64,000 nucleotides of DNA from Claveliimonas bilis (GTDB lineage: Bacteria > Bacillota > Clostridia > Lachnospirales > Lachnospiraceae). Position 1 is the first letter of the stretch; each line of letters starts with the position of its first letter. The position numbers and the translations under genes were made by a program. Shown piece by piece: positions 52,632 through 61,370 of the stretch. The stretch covers positions 2,046,001 through 2,110,000 of the forward strand of contig NZ_AP027742.1 of assembly GCF_030296775.1 (NCBI RefSeq), read 5' to 3'. Under the pieces are notes generated by a model. It searched no databases and had not been told where the DNA came from. It worked only from the letters and a program-made list of their open reading frames with translations.

Positions 52632-53096
52632 ATGTCTATAGAAAACGTAAAAGCACATTTCAGGAAATGGGATATGGAAAACCGTGTCCTGGAATTTCCC
52701 GTATCCAGCGCCACTGTCACAGAGGCCGCCCTGGCCCTGCATACAGATGAGCAGCGAATTGCAAAAACTCTTTCCTTCATGGTGGATGAGCAGCCGATTC
52801 TTATCGTCACTGCCGGAGATGCCCGTGTTGATAACAAGAAATACAAAAGCACTTTTCACAAAAAGGCATCTATGTTAAAACCCGATCAGGTGCTTGATCT
52901 GATCGGCCACCCGGTCGGCGGCGTATGCCCTTTTGGAATCAAAGACGGGGGCAGCGTCTACTTGGATGTATCGCTAAAGCGTTTTGAGACAGTATTTCCT
53001 GCCTGCGGCAGCGCCAACAGCGCCATTGAACTGACTATCCCGGAGCTGGAAAAATATTCCGGTTTTAAAGCCTGGGTAGATGTCTGCAAAGAATAG
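52632..53096 (+). CDS. YbaK/EbsC-type aminoacyl-tRNA deacylase
   Basis: A 154-aa Cys-tRNA(Pro)/YbaK-like domain protein. HTDEQRIAKTLSFMV with the conserved lysine (K in AKTL), GDARVDNKKYK and HPVGGVCPFG are family marks. Such enzymes hydrolyse wrongly charged aminoacyl-tRNAs. It is complete and stands 33 bp after the symporter behind AAGGCGG, then a strong terminator. The exact tRNA is unknown. Confidence 0.87.
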   Translation: MSIENVKAHFRKWDMENRVLEFPVSSATVTEAALALHTDEQRIAKTLSFMVDEQPILIVTAGDARVDNKKYKSTFHKKASMLKPDQVLDLIGHPVGGVCPFGIKDGGSVYLDVSLKRFETVFPACGSANSAIELTIPELEKYSGFKAWVDVCKE

Positions 53097-53141
53097 CGTC
53101 GGTGTACAAGGGGCAGCACGGTCGGCGAAGGGTAAACAAAA

Positions 53142-53217
53142 AACCGTCTGCGGTATGGATATGACAGGCTGATAAAACAGCTTCTGTCCGCAGACGGTTC
53201 TCTATTTTATTATTTTT
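53142..53217 (+). terminator. Bidirectional terminator between ybaK-like and B3/B4 genes
   Basis: AACCGTCTGCGG (53142-53153) pairs with CCGCAGACGGTT (53188-53199) with an inner GACAG/CTGTC stem; a T-rich tract follows on the plus strand and an A-rich one precedes it. Confidence 0.85.
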
Positions 53218-53886
53218 TTATTCCACGATCCAGGATTCTATCTCTTCCGCGCCGGCATATTTTTCCAGATACTCTTTTCCCTTCTCCAACACCTTTTTAA
53301 GATCTCCGTTCTCGGAAAAGCAGTAGACCAAAGTCAGTACTTCCTGCGCTTCCTCTGTGATCATTGCTCTCTCGGAATCACTGGTAGAGCTTCCGATCGC
53401 CCCTTCTTCATCTGCCAGAACAGGAAGCGCCTCTATATTTATTTCGTTTTTCCCGATTCCCTTGTAGGTTTCTCCGGGAAGTCCTATCCGAAACGTCAGT
53501 TCCTCACCTATTTTATCCGCATCATAGGACCCTGCAGAAAACCCGGATTCAATGGATATCAGATTATTCACATCTACCACTGTATTGACCTCGTAAAGCC
53601 CTTTTCCCTGTCCGATCCGGCGGATCAGCGCTTCTGACGACACTCTGTATCGGCTTGGATCCTTTCCGAATGCTTTATAGGCCGCTCTGGATTCTTTGAT
53701 ACCCGGAATCTCATTTATTCCATAATCAAAAATCTCATCTTTTACTTTTTTTAAAATATCCTTTTTAAGATATTCCCACATCTGCTCATTCTTTTTTTCT
53801 ACTTTGACATGGTACTGCAGACAGCCAACCTTTGTTGCCGGCCATTTCTCTTTCATATTTGGGTCAATGGTCAGATTTTTTTTCAT
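53218..53886 (-). CDS. B3/B4 tRNA-binding domain protein
   Basis: A 222-aa protein with the B3/B4 domain also found in phenylalanyl-tRNA synthetase beta chain (about 50-200; ESRAAYKAFGKDPSRYRVSSEALIRRI, then VNTVVDVNNLISIESGFSAGSYDADKI). Stand-alone copies probably bind or edit mischarged tRNA. It starts 12 bp after the DegV gene and so is co-transcribed with it. Near residue 190 there is a YCFSEN segment of no known role. Confidence 0.82.
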   Translation of the reverse strand: MKKNLTIDPNMKEKWPATKVGCLQYHVKVEKKNEQMWEYLKKDILKKVKDEIFDYGINEIPGIKESRAAYKAFGKDPSRYRVSSEALIRRIGQGKGLYEVNTVVDVNNLISIESGFSAGSYDADKIGEELTFRIGLPGETYKGIGKNEINIEALPVLADEEGAIGSSTSDSERAMITEEAQEVLTLVYCFSENGDLKKVLEKGKEYLEKYAGAEEIESWIVE

Positions 53887-53898
53887 GAGTTCTACCTC

Positions 53899-54762
53899 TT
53901 ATCTTTCGTTTCCCATACAGAATACCGCCACTACGCCCGGACCGGTATGGCTTCCGATCACAGTTCCGATATTATTGATCAGAATATTGTCTATTCCCAT
54001 TTTCTGGCGTACCAAAGAAGCTACATATTCTGCATCTTCGATACAATCTCCATGGGTAATCATGATAATATCATTATCCCATCCTTCTGCCTGTTTCACA
54101 GCCATATCCACAATCTTATTGAGAGCTTTCTTTCTTCCTCTCTCTTTTCCGATAACCTGAAGGGCGCCGTTATTATCCATGTGGATGATGGGCTTGATCT
54201 GCACCATAGTTCCAAGGACTGCCGTAGCTTTGGAAACTCTTCCGCCTCTGTGAAGATGATTCAGGTCATCCACTGTTACATTATGGCAGATATGGAGCTT
54301 ATTTTCCTCTACCCACTTTGCAGTTTCTTCCAATGTCTTTCCGCTTTCCTTCTGCTTTAGCGTCTTATAAAGCAGAAGCGCTTCGCCCAGACAAGCGCAG
54401 AGCGTATCGATCACAATAACTTTTGATCCCGGATATTCCTCCATCAGCTCTTCCGCCGCAATTTTCATGCTGTTGCATGTTCCGCTTAAAGCAGAGGAAA
54501 AGGCGAGGTGGAGCACATCCTTCCCTTCTTTTACAAAGCCTTCCAGAGCCTCTTTTGCTTCCTCCGGATTCACCTGTGAAGTAACAGCCATTTTCCCTTC
54601 TCTGAGTTTCTGAAAAAACTCTTTTGAAGAAAGTCCATCCATATCCTCATAAGTCTGTCCGTCTATTGTATATCGAAGAGGAACAACCGGAACATTTCTC
54701 TCTGCCAGCCATTCCTTCGGCAAATCTACCGTACTGTTTACTGTGATCACGTAATCTCTCAT
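53899..54762 (-). CDS. DegV-family fatty-acid-binding protein
   Basis: A 287-aa DegV protein: NSTVDLPKEWLAERNVPVVPL at the N-terminus, TSQVNPEEA, HLAFSSALSGTCNSMKIAAEE, and the C-terminal GSHTGPGVVAVFCMG. DegV proteins bind long-chain fatty acids and, as FakB-like subunits, can feed a fatty acid kinase for phospholipid synthesis. It is encoded ahead of the B3/B4 gene. No FakA is in the window. Confidence 0.92.
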   Translation of the reverse strand: MRDYVITVNSTVDLPKEWLAERNVPVVPLRYTIDGQTYEDMDGLSSKEFFQKLREGKMAVTSQVNPEEAKEALEGFVKEGKDVLHLAFSSALSGTCNSMKIAAEELMEEYPGSKVIVIDTLCACLGEALLLYKTLKQKESGKTLEETAKWVEENKLHICHNVTVDDLNHLHRGGRVSKATAVLGTMVQIKPIIHMDNNGALQVIGKERGRKKALNKIVDMAVKQAEGWDNDIIMITHGDCIEDAEYVASLVRQKMGIDNILINNIGTVIGSHTGPGVVAVFCMGNER

Positions 54763-54888
54763 TCTTACGACCTCCTAAATCCCGTTTTCATAATCATACC
54801 ACCTTTTCCACTATTAGGCAAAATTTTTTTCGGAATGCTGTTTCGGAGATCCCTTCACGGTGCCTTTTGAATATTGGCGTCCCTTTTT

Positions 54889-56250
54889 CTAATTCAATTT
54901 CACACGAAGAAAATTTCTTCCTGTAAAAGTCTTGTTAAAACATATCATACAAAGAATAGTCACCGTTCCCAGAGCAAATCCGCCCCAGTTAAACAGAGCT
55001 GTTAAAACCAGCAGAATAAGGCGCATAAATTTCAGGGCATAGCCCAGCTCAAAATTAGGCTGGGTATAGTTAGCCACCGCCACGAATGCCATATACAGCA
55101 TAACTTCCGAGTTAAACCATCCGGACTGTACTGAAAATTCTCCCATAACAATACCTGCAATGACACTTAGAGGTGTACTTAACATACTGGGCGTATTCAA
55201 TGCTGCCAGACGAAGCCCGTCTATGGCAACCTCTAATATCAAAAGCTGAAACACAAGGGGGATATTGACTGTATCCCTCAGGGCTACAAAATGAAAAACC
55301 TCCGGCAGCCAGTTCAGATTCTGCATAAATAAAAGGAATACCGGCGTAAAAAAAACAGTCAGAAATGTGATGATCCCCCGTGAGATTTTTAAGTAAAGCT
55401 GTGTGATCAACGGGAAATAGTAATCATTTGCCTCTTCGATGATATCAAGAACAGACGTTGGCAGGATCATGGCAGAAGGTGAATTGTCCACCAAAAGAAC
55501 GATTTTCCCCTCCAGCAGACAGGCGGCGGCTGTATCCGGACGTTCTGTATATTTAAATTTCGGCATCGGATTGAGTAATTTTCCTCGGAACAGCTGCTCT
55601 GTCAGTGTCTGCTGGTTCATACGGAGATCTTTTGTGTGAATATTTTTCAACTCATCTATCAGGCGTGAAAGAAGCTGCTTATCTACCCGGTCAGTCATAT
55701 AGCAGACTGCCACGTCTGTTCGGGAACTTTCTCCGATATCCAGCATCTGCATCACAAGGTGAGGATCCCGGATCCTCCTCCTCATCAGCGCTGTATTAAA
55801 TACGATTGTTTCTACAAAGCCATCCCTGGATCCCCGAAGAGATTTATCCTTTTCCGGTTCCCCCACATTTCTGGCCGGGTAAGTTCTGCAGTCGATCACA
55901 ATACATGCTTCATAGCCGTCAATAAAAAGACAGGTAGTTCCTGACAGAAGATTTCGGAACACCTGATCAAATTCTCCTATGATATCAACTTCTACATAAG
56001 GCACATGCTGTTTTACAAATCCTGTGGCACTTGCAGGCATATTCTCCTTCGTCACTCCAAGAAAGGAATCCATAATCTTCAGCATCGCCTCGTCTTTCAT
56101 AAATCCGTCAATAAAGAAAAAGGCAGCTTCCCTTCCTCCAATCATAAGATCTCGTTGTATCAGATCAAAACTGTCCTGAATCGGCAGGATCTGATTCATA
56201 TATGCGACATTCTCCTTTACTGAGGCAGTCACAATTCTTGTATCCGGCAT
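54889..56250 (-). CDS. GerA-family spore protein, SpoVAF-like
   Basis: A 453-aa GerA/SpoVAF-type membrane protein. The soluble N-terminal domain (1-270; NVGEPEKDKSLRGSRDGFVETIVFNTALMRRRIRDPHL) is followed by five or so helices (about 285-440; TFLTVFFTPVFLLFMQNLNW, PFVSEVALL-like core LILEVAIDGLRLAALNTPSML). It sits in the inner membrane of spores and takes part in germination or dipicolinate channel function; the EPEKDK/RGSRDGF stretch favours SpoVAF over a nutrient-receptor A subunit. No GerB or GerC partner follows, which also favours SpoVAF. The terminator of the dUTPase gene at 56315-56350 lies upstream of it. It shows that the organism can sporulate. Confidence 0.82.
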   Translation of the reverse strand: MPDTRIVTASVKENVAYMNQILPIQDSFDLIQRDLMIGGREAAFFFIDGFMKDEAMLKIMDSFLGVTKENMPASATGFVKQHVPYVEVDIIGEFDQVFRNLLSGTTCLFIDGYEACIVIDCRTYPARNVGEPEKDKSLRGSRDGFVETIVFNTALMRRRIRDPHLVMQMLDIGESSRTDVAVCYMTDRVDKQLLSRLIDELKNIHTKDLRMNQQTLTEQLFRGKLLNPMPKFKYTERPDTAAACLLEGKIVLLVDNSPSAMILPTSVLDIIEEANDYYFPLITQLYLKISRGIITFLTVFFTPVFLLFMQNLNWLPEVFHFVALRDTVNIPLVFQLLILEVAIDGLRLAALNTPSMLSTPLSVIAGIVMGEFSVQSGWFNSEVMLYMAFVAVANYTQPNFELGYALKFMRLILLVLTALFNWGGFALGTVTILCMICFNKTFTGRNFLRVKLN

Positions 56251-56314
56251 AATCTTATTTCCTCCATATCCTTATACGATATGTTTAATTTGCCCTGATC
56301 TGCCGGAAATATGC

Positions 56315-56350
56315 AAAAAGAGACAGGGTAATTTTCACCCTGCCTCCTTT
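56315..56350 (-). terminator. Terminator after the nrdD-nrdG-dUTPase unit
   Basis: Minus strand AGGCAGGGT-GAAAATT-ACCCTGTCT with TTTTT following (56321-56345 stem). It lies just past the dUTPase stop. Confidence 0.8.
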
Positions 56351-56356
56351 TAACTT

Positions 56357-56875
56357 CTATTTCCCGGTTGTACTGCCGAACCCTCCGTTTCGCACCGCAT
56401 CTGCGTCATCGTCGACTGTAATGCCGTATTCTACAAAAATCCCCTGCATAAATCCTGTCCCGGCCGCTATTTCAATGGTTTTCCCTTCGTTTGTATCATT
56501 TGTGATCTTGGAAAAAATATGGCCTTCATTATCAGAGTAAAAATAATCACTGTCTATGATCCCAACGGTATTATTCAACTGAAGCCGGTATTTAAAACCA
56601 AGTCCGCTTCTCGGATAGCATTTCAGCACCCAGTTCTCTTCCATTTCCACGCGGATCCCGGTAGGAATCTTTACAGTTTCACCCGGTGCGATCGTCAGAG
56701 AAACGGGTGCAAAAAAATCATAACCCGCTGATCCTGATGTCGCTCTCTTCGGAAGCTTTATTTCCTCATATATTTCGCGGATCTTCTCCTTATCTGTCTC
56801 ACCAAACGTATCCTTCCATCCTTCTGTAAACTGTTCCAGGCTTACTTTATGAAATTTAGCAATTCTCTTAATCAT
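56357..56875 (-). CDS. dut: dUTP diphosphatase (dUTPase)
   Basis: A 172-aa dUTPase that cuts dUTP to dUMP and PPi. All five trimeric dUTPase motifs are present: ATSGSAGYDF (1), PRSGLGFKY (2), VGIIDSDYF (3), GTGFMQGIF (4) and RNGGFGSTTGK (5). The N-terminal about 45 residues are an extension beyond the usual core. The ATG at 56875 overlaps the end of nrdG by 8 bp, so it is coupled; a TTG 9 bp upstream is less likely. Linking dUTPase to the anaerobic reductase ties dNTP supply to dUTP removal. Confidence 0.87.
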   Translation of the reverse strand: MIKRIAKFHKVSLEQFTEGWKDTFGETDKEKIREIYEEIKLPKRATSGSAGYDFFAPVSLTIAPGETVKIPTGIRVEMEENWVLKCYPRSGLGFKYRLQLNNTVGIIDSDYFYSDNEGHIFSKITNDTNEGKTIEIAAGTGFMQGIFVEYGITVDDDADAVRNGGFGSTTGK

Positions 56876-57356
56876 GTAAAACAATTTCTCCTATCTGCAG
56901 TGTTTTTGGCACATCGATCACCATCTGATTTGCGCTCCCTTTCCAGTGAAGGGTATTGTCCTTTTTCTCTTCCTGAAATTCTCCATCTACAAGAACATCC
57001 AGATACTTTGCAATCTCCAGATCCTTTACTTCCTTCCAGAGACTTCCTGTATAAAGCCAGATTGTTTTGTTCGGATATTTTTCCCGTATCTCTTTTGCCA
57101 GCGCAGTGACCTGCCGGACATTCGCTTCATGAAGAGGATCTCCGCCGGAAAATGTAATGCCGCTTACATAGTCCTTATCAAGTTCATCGAAAATCTCCTG
57201 CTTTGCCTCCTCGTCAAAAGGAAGTCCTCCTTCCGGATCCCATGTAATGGGATTATGGCAGCCCGGACAGCCATGAGCACATCCTGCCACCCATAATACT
57301 ACCCTAAGTCCGTCCCCATTGAGCATATCGTCTTTCGTAATATTATGATATCTCAT
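56868..57356 (-). CDS. nrdG: Anaerobic ribonucleotide reductase activating protein
   Basis: A 162-aa radical-SAM activase. CAHGCPGC (about residues 26-33) holds the [4Fe-4S]-binding Cx3Cx2C motif and ITFSGGDPLHEANV the GGDP SAM-binding motif. It makes the glycyl radical on NrdD. The gene is 2 bp downstream of nrdD and overlaps the dUTPase start. Length and motifs are complete. Confidence 0.95.
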   Translation of the reverse strand: MRYHNITKDDMLNGDGLRVVLWVAGCAHGCPGCHNPITWDPEGGLPFDEEAKQEIFDELDKDYVSGITFSGGDPLHEANVRQVTALAKEIREKYPNKTIWLYTGSLWKEVKDLEIAKYLDVLVDGEFQEEKKDNTLHWKGSANQMVIDVPKTLQIGEIVLHD

Positions 57357-57358
57357 TC

Positions 57359-59491
57359 CTACATACTTTTCCTTTCTGCAATTTCGGCCATTTTCGCCTC
57401 ATTCAGTCTGGTATCTCCCTTCACTCTGGAATAGGAAAGGTAACCGTTCATACGGTCGATCTTCGTCAGATTTTTACTGCCGCATACCGGACATACATCC
57501 ATAGAAAGCTCCTCATGTCCGCAATCATCACAGTAAGCAAGGGAAAGGTTGACTCCCTCGTAGTATCCTTTTGCCATAGCGCGCCGCACCAAGGATTTGA
57601 TCGCTTCTTTATTATAATTAACCGGATATTTCACATACTGGATCTTTCCGCCGTTGCTTAAATCCCAGAATCTTCCCTCCAGGTCCTGTTTCTGAATGGG
57701 AGTAATATCCTCGCTGACATGGCAATGGAAACTGTTGCTCACATACTCTCTGTCCGACACGTTTTCAATGATCCCATACTTCTTGCGGAACTGTTGCACC
57801 TGAACGCCGCACAGATTTTCTGCCGGAGTTCCGTAAATGGCATAGAGCCTTCCATCTTCCTTTTTAAATTCTGCAATCTTCTCATTAATATAGCGAAGTG
57901 TCTCCAGGGCAAACTCTCCGTCCTCTACCAGAGACTTCTTATTATGAAGCTGCTGAAGTTCATTCAGAGCCGTAATCCCAAAGGATGCTGTAGCAGACTT
58001 CAAAAGAGGTTTGATCTTATCGTAAAGTCCAAGATGTCCGCCGTAAAATCCTCCTTCACAGTAAGCCAGAGGATTGGTGGATGCTTTCATCTCGCCCAGA
58101 TAATCATAGGTTCTCAAGTGAAGCTGGCGGATCAGATTCAGATAATAGTCCAGCACCTGATAAAAGTCTTTGCTCTCCTGTTTTGCCTTTGCATAGATCA
58201 TAGGCAGATGTAGGCTGATCGCTCCGATATTGAACCGTCCCACAAATACCGGCTGATCGTTTTCGTCTGCCGGCTCCATTCCGCCTCTTTCATACCACGG
58301 AGACAAAAATGCGCGGCATCCCATAGGACTTATGATCTTTCCATATTTCTTATAAATCCCCGCCACATACCCATCTCCGGTAAGGCTTAGCCAATCCGGG
58401 TACATGGTTTTAGCGGAACAGTCGATTCCCGCCTCAAAGACATCTTCCATCGGGCCTCCCGGTCCGTGAAGATTCTCATCATACAGGAAAACGATCTTCG
58501 GGAAAAGGACAGGCTTTTTATGTCCTTCCTTCCCCTGTCCGTTCTTCCTGACTTCCAGCATTTTCATTGTCACCAGCTTGCCGTATTTGCTCGGTACTGT
58601 TCCGGCTGTCACTGTGATAAAAGGATAGTCTCCCCTGCTGGATGAAACGGAATTAAACTTGTATTCCCATCCCTGGAATCCCTGTTCCATCTCCTTTTCC
58701 AGATCTGCCCATGCTACCTTCTGCACAGTTTCTTCATCCAGTCCCAGATCACGGTATTTTCGGATCAGCTTTTTGTGGGATTTCTCTGCAAATGGTTCCA
58801 GGATCTCATCTACACTCGGCACAGTAAAACCGCCGTACTGCTGGCTTGCCGCACTTAGAACAATATCGCCGATCACATCAAACGCAGTGTCCAACGTCTT
58901 AGGCTCATTATACCAGAGATTTCCCATCTCAAAGCCTCCTGTCAGCACTGATTTCACATCGAAAAGACAGCAGTTCATAGTATCTCTTCTTGCAGACATA
59001 TCATGGATATAAATATATCCGTCACGGATCGCCTGAATCTCCTCCACTGTCAGGAAAAATTTCTTATAAAGTTCTTTGTTCAGTTCATTAAAGATCAGAC
59101 TTCTTTTGGTGGACACAAGAGCGCTGTCCGTATTGCTGTTTTCCTTGTCTCCGATGTACATGATAGACTGGCTTTTCTTATATACATCATCCAGCATCTG
59201 CACAAAATCCTGCTTGTAGTTACGATAATCGCGATAGCTTTTTGCCACCACCGGGTTCACTTTCTCCAACGCGCCCTCCACCACGTTATGCATTTCCGCA
59301 ATGGGAATTTCCGTGATGTCCATGTCGTCCACTTTTTCTTCTACAAATTTGCAGATAAACCCCAGTTCTTCATCTGTAAATTTGATAAGGGCACGATAGG
59401 CTGACTTATTTACTGCAACCACTACCTTCTGTACATTAAACGCTTCCTTCGTCCCGTCTTTTTTGATTACTTTTACATCTTTTTTTACCAT
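57359..59491 (-). CDS. nrdD: Anaerobic ribonucleoside-triphosphate reductase
   Basis: A 710-aa class III ribonucleotide reductase. The ATG at 59491 follows GGAGGAG by 11 nt and gives an ATP-cone (VIKKDGTKEAFNVQKVV) right at the N-terminus; an ATG at 59542 has a poor site and overlaps a NrdR-box-like sequence. The C-terminal part has a zinc ribbon (CDDCG and CPVCGS) and the glycyl-radical segment RMNGYLSYSR. It reduces NTPs to dNTPs without oxygen. It is the first gene of the nrdD-nrdG-dut unit. Confidence 0.95.
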   Translation of the reverse strand: MVKKDVKVIKKDGTKEAFNVQKVVVAVNKSAYRALIKFTDEELGFICKFVEEKVDDMDITEIPIAEMHNVVEGALEKVNPVVAKSYRDYRNYKQDFVQMLDDVYKKSQSIMYIGDKENSNTDSALVSTKRSLIFNELNKELYKKFFLTVEEIQAIRDGYIYIHDMSARRDTMNCCLFDVKSVLTGGFEMGNLWYNEPKTLDTAFDVIGDIVLSAASQQYGGFTVPSVDEILEPFAEKSHKKLIRKYRDLGLDEETVQKVAWADLEKEMEQGFQGWEYKFNSVSSSRGDYPFITVTAGTVPSKYGKLVTMKMLEVRKNGQGKEGHKKPVLFPKIVFLYDENLHGPGGPMEDVFEAGIDCSAKTMYPDWLSLTGDGYVAGIYKKYGKIISPMGCRAFLSPWYERGGMEPADENDQPVFVGRFNIGAISLHLPMIYAKAKQESKDFYQVLDYYLNLIRQLHLRTYDYLGEMKASTNPLAYCEGGFYGGHLGLYDKIKPLLKSATASFGITALNELQQLHNKKSLVEDGEFALETLRYINEKIAEFKKEDGRLYAIYGTPAENLCGVQVQQFRKKYGIIENVSDREYVSNSFHCHVSEDITPIQKQDLEGRFWDLSNGGKIQYVKYPVNYNKEAIKSLVRRAMAKGYYEGVNLSLAYCDDCGHEELSMDVCPVCGSKNLTKIDRMNGYLSYSRVKGDTRLNEAKMAEIAERKSM

Positions 59492-59519
59492 ATGATGCCA
59501 GTCTCCTCCACTTCGTCGC

Positions 59520-59566
59520 TCTCTATATTTAGTATCATTCATCTTTTTTATTCACTATATAGTGTA
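59520..59566 (-). promoter_or_regulatory. Pair of NrdR-box-like sites before nrdD
   Basis: Site A (59520-59535), CTATATTTAGT core, fits the NrdR consensus with one mismatch. Site B (59553-59564), CACTATATAGTG, is a perfect 12-bp palindrome, 2 bp tighter than consensus. Their centres are 31 bp apart, the three-turn spacing typical of NrdR. NrdR represses reductase genes when dATP is high. Confidence 0.6.
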
Positions 59567-59634
59567 TAAATTTGCTTTATTAAGTTTATCACCTGTCCTA
59601 TGTTCCGTCAACGGTATACGGCCTGAAATTTTTC

Positions 59635-59661
59635 ACAAAAAAAGAACCCTGACGGGTTCTT
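59635..59661 (-). terminator. Terminator of the TrpXYZ-type operon
   Basis: AAGAACCC (59642-59649), loop TGAC, GGGTTCTT (59654-59661), with seven T following on the minus strand, 17 bp after the ATPase stop. Confidence 0.88.
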
Positions 59662-59677
59662 AATTTTGGATGATTCT

Positions 59678-60451
59678 CTAGTTGCCGCATTCTATGCTGA
59701 TTTCGTTAAACTGCTTCAATATTTCATCTACAGACATCGCCTTTTTTTCCTCACCTTTCAGGTCAAGTACAGCCTCGCCCTGATGCATCATCAAAAGACG
59801 GTCTCCATACTCTACCGCATAGCGGAGATTGTGAGTTACCATGATCGTAGTCAGTTTCTTCTCTTTTACGATTTTGTCTGTCAGCTCCATGATCAGCTCT
59901 GCCGTCTTAGGATCCAGAGCCGCCGTATGTTCATCCAGAATAAGAAATTCTATAGGAGTCATCGTAGACATCAAAAGAGCCATCGCCTGTCTCTGGCCTC
60001 CGGACAGCGCTCCCACCTTAATATCCAGCTTATCCTCCAAACCAAGTCCCAGCTGGCTTAAAAGTTCTTTATAATAGGAAATTCTCGCCTTATTGGTCCC
60101 CCGTCCGAATCCATACACCTTTCCTTTATTATCCGCCAATGCCATATTCTCCAGAATCGTCATGGAAGGACAGGTCCCCATGGCAGGATTCTGATACACC
60201 CTTCCGATCCTTCGGTTTCGTTTGTATTCTTTCTCTTTAGTAATGTCAGAGCCGTTCATAAAAATCTGGCCGGCCTCTACCGGAATGCTTCCGCAGATAA
60301 TATTCAGCATAGACGTTTTTCCGGAACCGTTGCTCCCGATTACGGAGACAAATTCTCCTTCTTCTATGGACAGGTTAAACCCGTGGAACAGACACATTTC
60401 ATTGACTGTACCGGGATTATAGTATTTATGAATGTCTTTGAGTTCCAGCAT
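59678..60451 (-). CDS. ABC transporter ATPase of TrpXYZ type
   Basis: A 257-aa ABC ATPase: Walker A GSNGSGKTS (38-46), signature LSGGQRQAMALL (about 150), Walker B FLILDEHTAALD and the H-loop MVTHNL. It overlaps the permease gene by 26 bp. It is the last gene of a three-gene transporter unit under a T-box and should power uptake of tryptophan or a related aromatic compound. The MNGSDITKEKEYKRNRRIGRVYQNP stretch is typical of this group of ABC importers. Confidence 0.87.
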   Translation of the reverse strand: MLELKDIHKYYNPGTVNEMCLFHGFNLSIEEGEFVSVIGSNGSGKTSMLNIICGSIPVEAGQIFMNGSDITKEKEYKRNRRIGRVYQNPAMGTCPSMTILENMALADNKGKVYGFGRGTNKARISYYKELLSQLGLGLEDKLDIKVGALSGGQRQAMALLMSTMTPIEFLILDEHTAALDPKTAELIMELTDKIVKEKKLTTIMVTHNLRYAVEYGDRLLMMHQGEAVLDLKGEEKKAMSVDEILKQFNEISIECGN

Positions 60452-61325
60452 CCGGTTTCACCTTCTTTCTTCTTTCCATACTGATAATCAAAATTACCAG
60501 GAATAAAACTGCTGTGATCAATTTCATTGCCTGTGGTTCAAAGTTGCGGATAGCGACAGCCACACAGGCTTTATATATGACAGAGCCGATCAAAACAGCT
60601 GTAGTAGCCTTCATAACAGTAAGCTTTTTAAAGATACTTGTTCCGATAATAACACTCGCCAATCCGATCACGATCGCCCCGGTTCCCATTGAAATCTCAA
60701 ACACTCTCTCCTCCTGGCAGAATGCGCTTCCCGCCAGAGCTACAAGGCCATTGGCGATGGCAAGGCCTACGATTTTCACATTGCCCTGATCCTTGGCCAG
60801 AGAAGTTACCAACACATCATTGTCACCCACCGCCCGCAGAAGATAGCCGGACTTTGTTTTCAAATAAAGATCCAGAAGGATCTTGCTGATCGCTGCCAGA
60901 ACAAGAGCCAGGATCAGCGTTATATAGCTTTGCAGGGCTTCCGGCATGATTCCCTGGATCCAGTCATTTTTAAAGATACTGTCCTGGGAAAACAACGGTA
61001 CATTGGAAGTTCCCGCTATATACAAATTGATAGTCCAAAGAGCCGTCATCATAATAATTCCCGATAACAAATCTCTTACTTTCCCCTTCACATGGATCAG
61101 CCCGGTGCAGACCCCTGCCAAAGCTCCTGCCAGAAAGGCTGCTAAAAGAGAGAGATAAGGATTTATCCCCTTTGTAATAAGAAGAGCGGTCACCGCTCCG
61201 CCAAGCGGAAAGCTTCCATCTACCGTAAGATCCGGAAAATCCAGTATCTTGTATGTGATATAAACCCCAAGAGCAAGTATGCCATATATCAACCCCTGCT
61301 CAAAAATAGTTACAACAAAATCCAT
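60426..61325 (-). CDS. ABC transporter permease of TrpXYZ type
   Basis: A 299-aa permease with about eight hydrophobic segments of the branched-chain/ribose-type fold (IYGILALGVYITYKILDFPDLTVDGSFPLGGAV at the N-terminus). It forms the membrane channel. It overlaps the ATPase gene by 26 bp and lies 45 bp after the binding-protein gene. The C-terminus is basic (MERRKKVKPD). Confidence 0.86.
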   Translation of the reverse strand: MDFVVTIFEQGLIYGILALGVYITYKILDFPDLTVDGSFPLGGAVTALLITKGINPYLSLLAAFLAGALAGVCTGLIHVKGKVRDLLSGIIMMTALWTINLYIAGTSNVPLFSQDSIFKNDWIQGIMPEALQSYITLILALVLAAISKILLDLYLKTKSGYLLRAVGDNDVLVTSLAKDQGNVKIVGLAIANGLVALAGSAFCQEERVFEISMGTGAIVIGLASVIIGTSIFKKLTVMKATTAVLIGSVIYKACVAVAIRNFEPQAMKLITAVLFLVILIISMERRKKVKPDAGTQRHS

Positions 61326-61370
61326 GAATCATGCCTCACCTTCTGTTATTTCCTCTGCAGATACGTCTCT

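Noticed and set aside
54763-54888. Terminator between the SpoVAF-like gene and DegV
   Set aside because: The repeated TCCGAA/TTCCGA sequences are direct, not inverted, so no stem forms.
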